A stretch of DNA of 42,184 nt from Candidatus Levilactobacillus faecigallinarum. Lineage in GTDB: Bacteria > Bacillota > Bacilli > Lactobacillales > Lactobacillaceae. Position 1 is the stretch's first letter, and every line of letters begins with the position of its first letter. The DNA lies in the NCBI GenBank assembly GCA_019113985.1, contig DXGJ01000036.1:1-42184 (forward strand). The letters run 5' to 3'. Below the pieces are notes generated by a model. It was not told where the DNA came from. It did not search any database and saw only the letters and a list, made by a program, of their open reading frames with translations. This document shows, piece after piece, positions 7,361-15,867 of this stretch. Both the position numbers and the translations under genes were made by a program.

Positions 7361-7981
7361 TTAGGTATCGTATTCATTTAGGTTATAGGTGGCGATCAAG
7401 TTGGTCAGCTTCCGGGCATAATGTGGATCGGTCGCGTAACCGTTCTGTTGCAGGAGCTTAGCTGCCGTCTGGTAGTCCGTAACGGTCTGCTTGAAGTAGC
7501 TTTGCTTCAGCAGGGTATCGTGATCCAGAATAGCCGCCGTGAGCGTCGGGTAATCCCGAAAGTACGCATTAACCGTAATCTTCTTGTTGTTCACGTACTC
7601 CGTGGTCGGGAACCGCTTGGTGCTTCCCTGATAACTCCCCTTGACACCAAAGGGATTGTTGGCTTGGAGGAACAGCGCCGAAGTTCCCCAGCTGGATTCC
7701 AGGATGGCCTGGGCAATCACGATGCTGGGCAAGACCTGGCCGTTTTCGCGATAGACACGGACCGCTGGCTTGGCCATCTTCTTGATGAAGGCCTGTTGGG
7801 CCGCCGTCTCACCTGATGCGTCGCTACTACTAGTCTGGGTCACCTGACCCGTCTGCATCTCCGTTTTGATTTTTCCGCGGATCAACATCCCCCCACCCAG
7901 GACCAACAGGATCATCACAAAGATCCAGGTCGCGGCGACGGGATGGCTGTTCCGGCGACTTCTTCGACGTCGTTTTGGCAC
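7361..7981 (-). CDS. Membrane-anchored beta-N-acetylglucosaminidase (GH73)
   Basis: The 206-residue protein has a basic N terminus, one membrane segment (WIFVMILLVLGGGMLI), then a GH73/LytG-like catalytic domain. The catalytic glutamate is in AILESSWGTS; ANNPFGVKG and YFRDYPTLTAAILDHD are family signatures. It cleaves peptidoglycan glycan strands at the cell surface. I chose the GTG at 7981, six bases after GGGGGG; the TTG one codon upstream is too close to that site. No separate wall-binding repeats are present. Confidence 0.85.
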   Translation of the reverse strand: MPKRRRRSRRNSHPVAATWIFVMILLVLGGGMLIRGKIKTEMQTGQVTQTSSSDASGETAAQQAFIKKMAKPAVRVYRENGQVLPSIVIAQAILESSWGTSALFLQANNPFGVKGSYQGSTKRFPTTEYVNNKKITVNAYFRDYPTLTAAILDHDTLLKQSYFKQTVTDYQTAAKLLQQNGYATDPHYARKLTNLIATYNLNEYDT

Positions 7982-8017
7982 CAATGTCCCCCCAATTCGG
8001 TTATAATTGTTTTATCT

Positions 8018-8046
8018 ATTATACCGACCTTTCGGGGAACCACCAA
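8018..8046 (-). promoter_or_regulatory. Promoter of the glucosaminidase gene
   Basis: On the minus strand TTGGTG (8041-8046) and TATAAT (8018-8023) are separated by 17 bp. The neighbouring YdcF-type gene diverges from here. Confidence 0.7.
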
Positions 8047-8099
8047 CGAATTTTAACAGGCCTCAAAAAAACTTAACCTTTACGAAAGGAGGTCATCGC

Positions 8100-9083
8100 G
8101 TGCTTCTCAGCGCAATCGTCTTTTTCCTGTGTTTGACAATTCTAGTCACTTTCTGGCAGCCCCATGGCCTCTTTAGCGCCCTGGTCACCTGCCTCTCCGG
8201 TGGGATTGTCACCCTCATCGCCAGCTTCTCCCACCACGCCTGGGCGCACGGTCTCGCGTTGATTGGCTGGGCCGCCATCACCATTATCGCTCTGAGTGGT
8301 CTCCTGACCCTCGCCCTGATTCTCCTGGTCCCCCACCGTGTCGTCCGCAAATCCGAACGTCTGACCCGGGGCCTCCTACTAGGCATCTGGCTGTGGCTCC
8401 TGGGCGGAATCGCGTGGACCTGGGCCTTCACCAGTGGGAACTTCACCGGGTCTCTTTGGTCCTGGTTCACGTTCATCCCCGCCTTCAGTCTATACCTGGG
8501 CGTCCTCTACGCCGCCAGCTTCGTGGGCTTTTTACGGGTCAGCACCTGGCGGGTCCGCCACGCCGATACCTTAGTGGTTCTTGGGGCCGGCCTGCTGAAC
8601 GGTCATCAGATTGGTCGGGTTCTGGGGTCACGGCTCGATACCGCGCTCGCCCTGGCCAACCAACAGAAGCATCCGGTCACCATCATCGTCTCCGGTGGTC
8701 AGGGCCCCGATGAGACCATCAGTGAGGCCACGGCCATGGCTCACTACTTGCAGCAACGCGGCTTTCAGGGCCGACTGATTCAGGAAAACCAAGCCACGAA
8801 TACGTTAAGCAACTTAATGTACAGTCAACGGCTCTGGATGGCCCTGCCGAACCAGGGCGGCCGGGTGGTCGTGGTAACCAGCGACTACCACTTGTTCCGA
8901 GCCCGTATCTTGGCTCACCAACTGGGACTTCGGCTCCCCGGCCAGGCGGCCCCGACCCTGTGGTCCTACCTGCCGATTGCCTGGGCCCGCGAATTTTTGG
9001 CCATCATCATGTTGCACCCCCGGCTCCACCGGGGCGTGCTGATCACCCTAGTCGGTATCAACGTGCTGTGGTTCCTGATTTAA
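8100..9083 (+). CDS. YdcF/ElyC-type DUF218 membrane protein
   Basis: The 327-residue protein has four or five membrane segments in its first half. A DUF218 domain then begins at DTLVVLGAGLLNGHQIG and continues through IIVSGGQGPDE and VVVTSDYHLFRA. Relatives (YdcF, SanA, ElyC) act at the envelope, some in lipid-carrier metabolism; the chemistry is unproven. I chose the GTG at 8100 because AAAGGAGG lies seven bases upstream. An in-frame ATG 93 bases earlier lacks such a site and would overlap the divergent promoter. Confidence 0.85.
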   Translation: MLLSAIVFFLCLTILVTFWQPHGLFSALVTCLSGGIVTLIASFSHHAWAHGLALIGWAAITIIALSGLLTLALILLVPHRVVRKSERLTRGLLLGIWLWLLGGIAWTWAFTSGNFTGSLWSWFTFIPAFSLYLGVLYAASFVGFLRVSTWRVRHADTLVVLGAGLLNGHQIGRVLGSRLDTALALANQQKHPVTIIVSGGQGPDETISEATAMAHYLQQRGFQGRLIQENQATNTLSNLMYSQRLWMALPNQGGRVVVVTSDYHLFRARILAHQLGLRLPGQAAPTLWSYLPIAWAREFLAIIMLHPRLHRGVLITLVGINVLWFLI

Positions 9084-9092
9084 TGACAAAAT

Positions 9093-9141
9093 GCCCCAGC
9101 ACGGATAGCCGATTGTTGGCACCGTTCTGGGGCTTTCTTCT
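9093..9141. terminator. Bidirectional terminator
   Basis: GCCCCAG (9093-9099) pairs with CTGGGGC (9127-9133). T-rich tails occur on both sides, serving the convergent YdcF-type and choloylglycine hydrolase-family genes. Confidence 0.7.
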
Positions 9142-9154
9142 TAGGGTCATTAAT

Positions 9155-10132
9155 TTAGTTTAAGGCCGTTACGGTCAGTTCATTTTTAATCGGGTAAAAT
9201 TTTGGTTCCGTCCAGTCCAGCATTTCCGGTTTCAATTGAAGCCGCACCACATCCAGCCGGTTGTAGGGCTGGAAATAATAGGTCAATGATTCGCTACAGG
9301 TCGCCGCACGGTAGACCGAATAGGTTGGCCGGTAATTGTGGCTCTTGGGCACTGTCACGCTATCGAGTAGGTGCCAGGCACTAATGACGCCCTCGGTCTC
9401 GTTCGCCGGTCGGTCCGCCCGCTCCTTGTAGTAAGCGGCGCGCACGAACCGACCGCCGGGGGTAAACGACCCGCTAGGCACCGGTTTCCCGGAGAACCGC
9501 CCGGTGGTCACGTGTGGCGTGTTCAGGGGGACCGTGCCCGCCGTGAAATCGTCGGTGTAGTTCACGTACTGTCCCAACCGCTCGAGTTGGCGCTCAAAGT
9601 CCTTGCTGTTGGTCACCACGCCCAGGGGATTCTCCCGGACCCGCATGGGAAAATGCGTCGGCTCGATGACCACGGTGCGGCCGGTACGGTCGACCACCGC
9701 GAAGTGCAACTCGCTGTCACCAATCTGGTTAGCCGCCAACCGGCCGCTCATTAATTGGATCTCCGCCAAGTGCTCTTCGATCTCCGCAATGGAGCCGAAA
9801 TTACCCAACAAATAGTAGGAGAATTCGAAGGGTGCCAGGTGGACCAAACCGGGGGTCGGCGTATCCACCAACTGCGACCCATTGGCGAAGGTTAGCTTCT
9901 GGACGCTCAGGCCCTTCTCATTGACCCCATCGGAAACGTCGATTTCGTTATCGTGGGCGCCCCCGCCACCAATCAAGGCGTAACGGTTGGTGTGCACCCG
10001 GTTATCGAACAGACTCTGCCACTGGTAGTTTCGTGGCGAGAAAAGGGGCATACTGCGCATCACGTGCCAATCCATGGTACGGGCGAGGATGTGACTCCCG
10101 TCCTTAGCAATTTGCAAAATACTGGTACACAC
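9155..10132 (-). CDS. Choloylglycine hydrolase family (bile salt hydrolase / penicillin V acylase)
   Basis: The 325-residue N-terminal nucleophile hydrolase starts M-C-T, so the catalytic Cys2 is exposed after methionine removal. Arg18 and Asp21 (ARTMDW) match family active-site residues. The conserved Asn is in VVTNSKDFE and the late Arg in GRFVRAAYY. It has no signal peptide and would act in the cytoplasm on amide bonds of conjugated bile salts, penicillin V or acyl-homoserine-like compounds; which one cannot be told from sequence. The start is GTG behind AAAGGAG. It is the second gene after a small protein, 18 bases away. Confidence 0.85.
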   Translation of the reverse strand: MCTSILQIAKDGSHILARTMDWHVMRSMPLFSPRNYQWQSLFDNRVHTNRYALIGGGGAHDNEIDVSDGVNEKGLSVQKLTFANGSQLVDTPTPGLVHLAPFEFSYYLLGNFGSIAEIEEHLAEIQLMSGRLAANQIGDSELHFAVVDRTGRTVVIEPTHFPMRVRENPLGVVTNSKDFERQLERLGQYVNYTDDFTAGTVPLNTPHVTTGRFSGKPVPSGSFTPGGRFVRAAYYKERADRPANETEGVISAWHLLDSVTVPKSHNYRPTYSVYRAATCSESLTYYFQPYNRLDVVRLQLKPEMLDWTEPKFYPIKNELTVTALN

Positions 10133-10150
10133 GGTTAAGGCTCCTTTCGC

Positions 10151-10402
10151 TTAAATCGTTGTCTGGGCATCGTTTAAAAATTGTTGGAACCATCGGTCAA
10201 TCTCGCGCTGTTGCGTGGGCGTGGCCGCCTGACCGGCAGCCGCCACGTTAGCGGTAATCTGCAGGTAGGCAAACAAGACCTGACTGGTATCCATTCGGTA
10301 ATGCGTCGCCAACTGAGTCGCAAACGTGAACCGATCCGCGGTCAGTAAGGCGGCAAATGGACTCTGATAGGGATGATGACGTTTGACCATAATGATGCCC
10401 AC
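10151..10402 (-). CDS. Small hypothetical protein
   Basis: I do not recognise this family. The frame from a GTG gives 83 residues; an in-frame ATG at 10390 would give 79. The ribosome site is weak (AAAGAAAG), so the start is uncertain. The product is soluble, probably helical, with HHPYQSPFAALL near the N terminus and TPTQQREIDRWFQQFL near the C terminus. It is first in a two-gene unit with the choloylglycine hydrolase-family enzyme. Confidence 0.6.
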   Translation of the reverse strand: MGIIMVKRHHPYQSPFAALLTADRFTFATQLATHYRMDTSQVLFAYLQITANVAAAGQAATPTQQREIDRWFQQFLNDAQTTI

Positions 10403-10427
10403 TTTCTTTAGTTTAGTAAGTAACCCT

Positions 10428-10455
10428 ACTTTACCGACTTTTGCGTCGATGTCAA
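10428..10455 (-). promoter_or_regulatory. Promoter of the two-gene hydrolase operon
   Basis: On the minus strand TTGACA (10450-10455) is followed after 16 bp by TAAAGT (10428-10433). It lies 26 bases upstream of the first possible start. Confidence 0.65.
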
Positions 10456-10514
10456 ACGATAGACTTTCTTAACTTTTTTTAAATCGCCGCGAATCCCAAC
10501 GGAATTGGGGCGGA

Positions 10515-10525
10515 TATGGTAAAAT
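10515..10525 (+). promoter_or_regulatory. Extended -10 promoter of the MMPL gene
   Basis: TATGGTAAAAT is an extended -10 with no good -35 at 17 bp. A short inverted repeat, CCTAC-N7-GTAGG, follows near 10541-10557 in the leader. Confidence 0.5.
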
Positions 10526-10589
10526 TAAGCATGAATTGTACCTACTTGCACGGTAGGAATTGATTACGGAGAGAGGACTCAGATTACAT

Positions 10590-13388
10590 ATGCAAGAACG
10601 GATTAGAAAACTTCATCATAACCGCATTTTTGCACTCGTATTCTGGCTAGTAGTGGTCTTTGCAGCCATTGTAACCTTACCAAACGTGAATACCATTATT
10701 CAGTATGATGGCCAACCACAACTGGCAAATACGAGTCAACCCGTCAAAGCGACACAGATTCAAAACAATTGGGGACGGAACATCGACGGGACCTATACGG
10801 TGAACGCCGTGTTTAATAATCCCGCGGGGAAACTGACCAATAAGCAGCAGGCGGCCATCAACAAGACCACCTCAGCGCTGCAGAAAAAGGCCAGCTACTA
10901 CGGCATCCAAAAGATCACGACGCTGACGAATACCCCAACCAGCAAACCCCAGTTACTTTCCAAGGACAAGTCTACGGAAATCGTCCAACTGGCCGTTAGC
11001 CATAACCAGGGCCCCGTCCGCGCAATTGCCAAGCAATTAGAGACTCAGATCAGTACGATTGGCCTGGAGACCTACGTCACGAGTCCGGAGATTATTAGCG
11101 ATGCCGCTAACGAACACATCTCCTCGTTCACACTGATCGTGATTCTGATGACCCTGTTAGTCGCACTGATTGCCATGGGCATCTTGTTCGCGTCGATTAT
11201 CGCGCCCATCATCACGTTCTTGGCCATCCTGATCAGCTACATCACCACCCTCAGCCTGGCCACCAATCTGGCCTACCGCTGGAACTTCGCGTACTCGGAA
11301 TATACGCCGATTTTCCTGTTATTGGGGATTACGCTCTTCACCCTGCTAACTAGCTTCTGGTTCTTCCGGGAGTTGCGCGACCTGGTCGATGACGGCGTCG
11401 AAAGTCAGGAAGCCACCTCAACGGTCGTTCGCAGTTTGGGTTACCGCGTCCTGATCAGTACCCTTAGCCTGACCTTAGCTTTCGGTAGTCTGGTCCTGTT
11501 CAACTTTTCCAGTATCCGGGCCTATGCTTTACTGGGTGTTGGCTTTGCAATCACTGGTGTGGCCAGCATCACCCTGATTCCCGTCTTTACGGGGATGTTG
11601 GGCAGTAGCCTCTTCTGGCCCAAGAAGACGCGGCCCCAGTTAACGGACCACAAGTTATGGTTCCACCTCGCCCGCTTCGGTCTGTGGCAACCTTGGATTG
11701 CCATCATTGTTGTCCTCTACTTTGCCGGTGCCTTTGCCTTCGGTGGCAACCACCAGCAATTAGCCTACAGTAACGCCCAAGATATTCCGAACAACCAAGC
11801 CGTGCAGGGGGCGCGAATTTTGAGTGCACACTTCGGTCAAGGCAAGTCCACGCCAGTTACCCTGTACATTCAAAACAACCAGCGTCTCGATAATCAAGAC
11901 CAACTCTATCAATTGGATAACCTAACCAAGAAGCTCCGGGCCCAACCAGGCGTTGCGGCGGTCACCTCCGTGACCCAACCGGGTGGCCAACCCGTCACGC
12001 AGTACTACGTGGCGAACCAATTGGACGGTCTCAATACCAGTCTTTCTGGTGCCATTAATCAGTTGACCACCGTGCGCAACGACTTAAAGACTGACCAGAG
12101 TGACTTAAAACAGAAAACCCTCAACGCTGAGGTCAAGCGGCTCAACAAGCTGACGACCAAGACCAACAAGCTCATGAGTAACAGTAGTACGTTGGAATCG
12201 GCTATCCAGTCAGCACAAAGTACCGCCACGACTTCCGGGACGGCTTCCAAGAAGGCCCGGCAATACGTCAAGCGACTCAACCAGGTCAACAGTGAGCTGA
12301 ACGATGCGTTAAGCACGTTGAATACCCTCTCCAGTAACATCAGCACGACTTCGGGTGATACCAGTACCGCCTACTCAAACTTGAGTAGCTACAAGGAAAA
12401 CATCAAGACGGTTAACGCCAGCTTGAAGCGATCCCAGAAACAGGTCAAGCAACTCAGTAAGTCGCTGAACCAGATGTACACCTACCTCGGTGGGTTACAG
12501 ACCTCGGAGGCTGCCAAGTCCCTGTACCTGACACCGACTCAGTTAGCCAGTGGTGAGTTCCAACAAGCCCTAGTCAACTTTACGGACAAGCAGGTCAAGG
12601 CGACAACGCTAACGATTACCCTGAAACAGGAACCGAACGCAAAGACCACGGCTAAGACACTGGCCGACCTCAAGCAGGTCGCTACCAGCCAACTACGCGG
12701 CACATCCCTGAAGAACGCTAAGCTGACCTTCTCGGGTCAACCCGTGGTTACCGCAACGATTCAGCGCCAATACCAACACGACATCGTGCGGGTCTTGTTA
12801 CTGGTCTTCGGCATCACGTTGGTCCTGTTGATCGTCTTCAGCCGTTCCGTTCTGCAACCCATTTACTGGTTCCTGACCTTCCTGGCATCGGCCGCGGCCA
12901 GTTACCAACTGACCCGGGTTATCATGCAATGGCTCAATGGTAGTGGCGAGTTCAATTGGCAGGTCCCAATGCTGGCCTTTGTACCGGTCACGGTCCTGGC
13001 AGTGGTCGAGTTGACCCAGCTCGCGCTCAGCTACCGGCTGAACGACGCTCCGCTGATTGATTGGCTTTTGCCGGGTATTAAAGACGCTGGTCAAACCATG
13101 CGCCACTCGCTCTTCATCATCATTGCAGGCGCCCTGGGGCTGTTAGCCGCCTCCTCACAGGTGCTCTCAGCGGTAACGCTGATTACCGTGTTAACTGCGG
13201 TGATCTTTAACCTAGCGCTGCCAATGATGGCCGCCTCCTTCGGGAAGTTGTCCGTCATCATTCCCGCCCAGAAACCGTTCCACTTCACGGGTCGGCGTCG
13301 TAAATCCCGGCGCCAGACTCGGCGCAATCGCCGTTCCCACAAACGGTCCAAATCATCGGACGACGATCACGATTCTTCAACCGATTAA
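10590..13388 (+). CDS. MMPL/RND-family membrane exporter
   Basis: The protein is 932 residues from the ATG at 10590, chosen because GGAGAGAGGA precedes it; a TTG 30 bases upstream has no usable site. The layout is one N-terminal membrane helix, an extracellular domain, five or six helices (from SSFTLIVILMTLLVALIAMG), a second long extracellular region, and a second helix bundle near VRVLLLVFGITLVLLIVFS. The second extracellular region contains a long coiled coil rich in Lys, Ser and Thr (roughly residues 485-640). The C-terminal tail is very basic and then acidic (DDDHDSSTD). Family members export lipids or antimicrobial compounds; the cargo is unknown. Confidence 0.8.
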   Translation: MQERIRKLHHNRIFALVFWLVVVFAAIVTLPNVNTIIQYDGQPQLANTSQPVKATQIQNNWGRNIDGTYTVNAVFNNPAGKLTNKQQAAINKTTSALQKKASYYGIQKITTLTNTPTSKPQLLSKDKSTEIVQLAVSHNQGPVRAIAKQLETQISTIGLETYVTSPEIISDAANEHISSFTLIVILMTLLVALIAMGILFASIIAPIITFLAILISYITTLSLATNLAYRWNFAYSEYTPIFLLLGITLFTLLTSFWFFRELRDLVDDGVESQEATSTVVRSLGYRVLISTLSLTLAFGSLVLFNFSSIRAYALLGVGFAITGVASITLIPVFTGMLGSSLFWPKKTRPQLTDHKLWFHLARFGLWQPWIAIIVVLYFAGAFAFGGNHQQLAYSNAQDIPNNQAVQGARILSAHFGQGKSTPVTLYIQNNQRLDNQDQLYQLDNLTKKLRAQPGVAAVTSVTQPGGQPVTQYYVANQLDGLNTSLSGAINQLTTVRNDLKTDQSDLKQKTLNAEVKRLNKLTTKTNKLMSNSSTLESAIQSAQSTATTSGTASKKARQYVKRLNQVNSELNDALSTLNTLSSNISTTSGDTSTAYSNLSSYKENIKTVNASLKRSQKQVKQLSKSLNQMYTYLGGLQTSEAAKSLYLTPTQLASGEFQQALVNFTDKQVKATTLTITLKQEPNAKTTAKTLADLKQVATSQLRGTSLKNAKLTFSGQPVVTATIQRQYQHDIVRVLLLVFGITLVLLIVFSRSVLQPIYWFLTFLASAAASYQLTRVIMQWLNGSGEFNWQVPMLAFVPVTVLAVVELTQLALSYRLNDAPLIDWLLPGIKDAGQTMRHSLFIIIAGALGLLAASSQVLSAVTLITVLTAVIFNLALPMMAASFGKLSVIIPAQKPFHFTGRRRKSRRQTRRNRRSHKRSKSSDDDHDSSTD

Positions 13389-13408
13389 CGTCATGACTTT
13401 GTCATAAA

Positions 13409-13452
13409 CCAAGAGCGCCTCGCAGGAAATTTCCGCGAGGCGCTCTTTTGGT
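13409..13452. terminator. Strong bidirectional terminator
   Basis: CCAAGAGCGCCTCGC pairs with GCGAGGCGCTCTTTTGG across a short loop. It ends the MMPL gene and abuts the decayed gene on the other strand. Confidence 0.85.
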
Positions 13453-13456
13453 TCGC

Positions 13457-13820
13457 TCACTTATCCAACTGCGACATCAGCAAAAAGTCGGATTTCGGAT
13501 TAGTGAACAATTCGTTTATGTAGATGTGGTCGTTAATCCTGCTCTGCTCCGCCGACACCAATCGTAATGGCCTCGTTCCCGACATATGTTAGGGTCGTCA
13601 AAACATACGCTAAAAAACTAGGAACCGTTATGTAATAGAACTCGGCATAGAATTGCTTCACACTCGTAAAACCAGTCGTGTCAAATAACCCCGTACGAAA
13701 ACGCTAACGGGTTCCTAACAATGCTAATCTTACAAACTGAGTTAAAGCCCAAAAATCGTCGGTCGCCAAGATCAACTTTGTTGTGATTAATGATGAGCTA
13801 ATCACCAGTATTACCCTTGT
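13457..13820 (-). pseudogene. Decayed, N-terminally truncated membrane-protein gene
   Basis: One minus-strand frame reads sensible hydrophobic protein for about 95 codons, interrupted by a TAG at 13704-13706 and ended by a TAA at 13533-13535. Segments include LILATDDFWALTQFVRLALL, FYAEFYYITVPSFLAYVLTT and VGNEAITIGVGG. After a frameshift near 13540 a second frame continues with NDHIYINELFTNPKSDFLL and stops at 13457-13459, beside the terminator. The upstream end runs into the structured repeat at about 13820, so the N terminus is lost. The family is not recognised. Confidence 0.6.
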
Positions 13821-13836
13821 TAGCGGCGCGGCGTTG

Positions 13837-13936
13837 GCATAGCGGTACCGTGGGGAAATGATACTTAGTCGGCGTTTTTTGCCGGCTTAGTATCAGGTCG
13901 AGCTTCGGAGTCGTGCCCACTACAGTACCGCTGAGC
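13837..13936 (+). repeat. Structured three-way-junction repeat, copy 4
   Basis: The outer stem pairs AGCGGTAC (13841-13848) with GTACCGCT (13925-13932). Arm 1 pairs GATACTTAGTCGGC with GCCGGCTTAGTATC, again with the T-T mismatch in the TTAG/CTTA context. Arm 2 is very short, around CGAGCTTCGGAGTCG. The constant motif GTGCCCACTAC follows. Stem sequences differ from copies 1 and 2 on both sides, so pairing is kept by paired changes. Confidence 0.75.
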
Positions 13937-13973
13937 CAGCGGAGCAGAGCGGCAACAGCGACACGTTATGCTA

Positions 13974-14444
13974 TTACGCCGGTAGATCTCGGGTGACCTT
14001 GATGGCTTCGGCGTTCGGTAATAGGCGGTACGTGACGGGACCATCGTCGGGTAATAAAGCCATCAGAGTCTGGTCGGCATCGAAGGCGCCCAGATTAATG
14101 GCAAGCTGGCCGTCAACTTCGGCGAAGCCACGCATCCCCTGGTCGATGAACCGGTGGAGCAACTTAACGTTACTTTGGCGTAAACTAGCCTGCTTGGCCG
14201 CGGCGGCTAAGGTGTAGCCGCTGTCCATAAAGTATTTCATCATGGAGACTAGTACGAACGTCTTGAAGGTATAGACCCGCGCCTGCTGCCCATCTTCGCG
14301 CTCCCGCGAGCTGATGAGCCCCTTCTTCTCCCAGTAGCGTAATTGACGCGCCGAAACCCCCGTCATCGACGAAATTTCACCAATTCGAAACACCAACCGA
14401 TGCACATCAAAGACGTGACGCATCTCGTCAGTAAATTGTGCCAT
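13974..14444 (-). CDS. MerR-family transcriptional regulator
   Basis: The 156-residue protein has a MerR-type winged helix starting at FRIGEISSMTGVSARQLRYW (about residues 19-38), then GLISSRERE, and a dimerising helix region. The C-terminal domain (about 100-156) is not a recognised effector domain and lacks a metal-binding cysteine cluster. The ribosome site GGAGGAGGAG is strong. Its own promoter has a 19-bp spacer, the usual feature of MerR-controlled promoters, so self-regulation is likely. The effector and other targets are unknown. Confidence 0.85.
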   Translation of the reverse strand: MAQFTDEMRHVFDVHRLVFRIGEISSMTGVSARQLRYWEKKGLISSREREDGQQARVYTFKTFVLVSMMKYFMDSGYTLAAAAKQASLRQSNVKLLHRFIDQGMRGFAEVDGQLAINLGAFDADQTLMALLPDDGPVTYRLLPNAEAIKVTRDLPA

Positions 14445-14493
14445 GTTAATCTCCTCCTCCGAAAATTGTTAAATAAGTTATCATCTTTGTTAG

Positions 14494-14524
14494 ATTCTAC
14501 CCCAAAATACCAGTTATGAGTCAA
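14494..14524 (-). promoter_or_regulatory. Long-spacer promoter of the MerR-family gene
   Basis: On the minus strand TTGACT (14519-14524) and TAGAAT (14494-14499) are 19 bp apart. MerR proteins characteristically untwist promoters with 19-20-bp spacers. No clean dyad was seen in the spacer by eye. Confidence 0.55.
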
Positions 14525-14629
14525 AAGTAACGTTTTGTTTAAGACATTTAACGGCATTGCAATTAGCTTGTTACATAGTTGTCATATTGCAGGGGTACTC
14601 TAGTAATTGTAAATTCATGAGGAGTTGTG

Positions 14630-14641
14630 ATGATTAAATGA
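14630..14641 (+). CDS. Possible three-codon minicistron before the P60 gene
   Basis: GAGGAG (14619-14624) lies five bases from an ATG whose frame reads M-I-K-stop. The stop overlaps the P60 start as ATGA, while the P60 ATG is 13 bases from the same site. Translation coupling is possible. It may also be accidental. Confidence 0.2.
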   Translation: MIK

Positions 14642-15138
14642 AAAAAGTTGTAAAAAGAATTGCTGCGATTGCGTTAACCCTTGCCGGTGTCTTCACATTT
14701 GCGACGACCAATGCGTCTGCTGCCACTGCTGATAACACCAACGATGCATCATTTAGCGATATCTACAAGGTCGCTAAGTCCAAGCTAGGTGCTAGTTACG
14801 TTTACGGTGCCGTTGGTCCTAACGTCTTTGACTGCTCCGGCTTTACCAGCTACGTTTACAAGAAGGGTGCTTCCGTGACCCTTCCCCGGACCGCCCAGGC
14901 GCAATACAACACCTTCAAGCATGTTTCCTACAAGAACATCAAGAAGGGTGACCTGGTCTTCTTCGGCGGTAGCAAGTACTCTATCTCCCACGTGGGGATG
15001 TACATTGGTAACGGCAAGATGATTGACGCGCAAAACCGCGGCGTCGTTCGCGAAGCCGTTCACGCTCCTTGGTGGCACGCCGTTGGTTACGCCCGTGTAA
15101 CCACGTTAGCTTCAAATTCAGCGAACAACGCTGACTAA
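14638..15138 (+). CDS. Secreted NlpC/P60 endopeptidase
   Basis: The 166-residue enzyme cuts peptidoglycan stem peptides between D-Glu and a diamino acid. It has a signal peptide (1-28, ending ASA), then a bare NlpC/P60 domain. The catalytic Cys66 is in VFDCSGF and His118 is in ISHVGMYIG; a third polar residue may be the His in APWWHAVGY. It has no LysM or SH3 wall-binding module, which makes it small for the family. It stands alone between its promoter region and a strong terminator. Confidence 0.9.
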   Translation: MKKVVKRIAAIALTLAGVFTFATTNASAATADNTNDASFSDIYKVAKSKLGASYVYGAVGPNVFDCSGFTSYVYKKGASVTLPRTAQAQYNTFKHVSYKNIKKGDLVFFGGSKYSISHVGMYIGNGKMIDAQNRGVVREAVHAPWWHAVGYARVTTLASNSANNAD

Positions 15139-15183
15139 TCACCAGATCAACTCATGAATAATTTGATCGTTTAAAAGCTCTAG

Positions 15184-15224
15184 AACCTGACGCATCAGCA
15201 TTTGGCTGGTCGTCAGGTTTTTTT
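15184..15224 (+). terminator. Terminator after the P60 gene
   Basis: AACCTGACG (15184-15192) pairs with CGTCAGGTT (15211-15219), followed by TTTTT. The next 140 bases hold nothing I can identify. Confidence 0.85.
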
Positions 15225-15368
15225 GTGGCCGGAAAGGCCTGTGCAACCCCGCACAACACTTTCTGAAAGTTCTGCCGGAATTACTGCTCACCTTCCCCCG
15301 TTTGCGTCCCTCGGTCAACAAATTCCCCTTAGTTTAGCGAAAAACCAACTTATCTTTCTGAAAATGAT

Positions 15369-15409
15369 AAAAGGCCCACCAATCAGCGTTCGCTGGTCGT
15401 GGGCCTTTT
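15369..15409. terminator. Terminator of the GNAT gene (symmetric)
   Basis: AAAAGGCCCAC (15369-15379) pairs with GTGGGCCTTTT (15399-15409), with more pairing inside. T runs occur on both strands. Confidence 0.8.
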
Positions 15410-15415
15410 GTTTGG

Positions 15416-15850
15416 TTATTTGCCTTGGTACGCCATGGTGCGGTGCTGAATCCCCGCTTCAGTGAATGGCTCACTGATGACCTCAAATCCCAGTTGCCGA
15501 TAGAAGTCCAACGCCGTGACTTGCGCATCCAGTTCGATGTGCGCCACGTCAGACCGCTGGGCATCCCCAATAATTTGCTTCAGCAACTCGCCGGCGTAAC
15601 CGTGTTGCCGTTCATCGGCGACCGTGGCCACCCGGCCAATCTTGACCCGATTGCCCCCCAGCATATCGATGCGGGCCGTCGTGACGGGTTTGTCGTCCAC
15701 GTACCCCACGTAGTGCATTTTATCCTCGTCGGTGCCATCAAGTTCATCCTTGGGGTCAATCCCCTGTTCGTTGATGAAGACGTCCTTGCGAATCGCTAGT
15801 GCGTCTTGGTAACAGGGATTCAGCTTCCCCCATGCCATTCTACATTCCAT
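15416..15850 (-). CDS. GNAT-family N-acetyltransferase (ElaA-like)
   Basis: The 144-residue enzyme has the acetyl-CoA-binding motif region RVATVADERQHGYAGELLKQ and the C-terminal motif ALDFYRQLGFEV typical of GNAT. The N-terminal AIRKDVFINEQGI segment matches ElaA-type proteins. The acceptor is unknown. It is 17 bases after the histidine phosphatase gene, so both are probably cotranscribed. Confidence 0.85.
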   Translation of the reverse strand: MECRMAWGKLNPCYQDALAIRKDVFINEQGIDPKDELDGTDEDKMHYVGYVDDKPVTTARIDMLGGNRVKIGRVATVADERQHGYAGELLKQIIGDAQRSDVAHIELDAQVTALDFYRQLGFEVISEPFTEAGIQHRTMAYQGK

Positions 15851-15867
15851 TAAACAAGCCTCATTTC

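Noticed and set aside
8007-8099. Upstream in-frame ATG of the YdcF-type gene
   Set aside because: It has no ribosome site and overlaps the divergent promoter; the GTG at 8100 has AAAGGAGG at good spacing.
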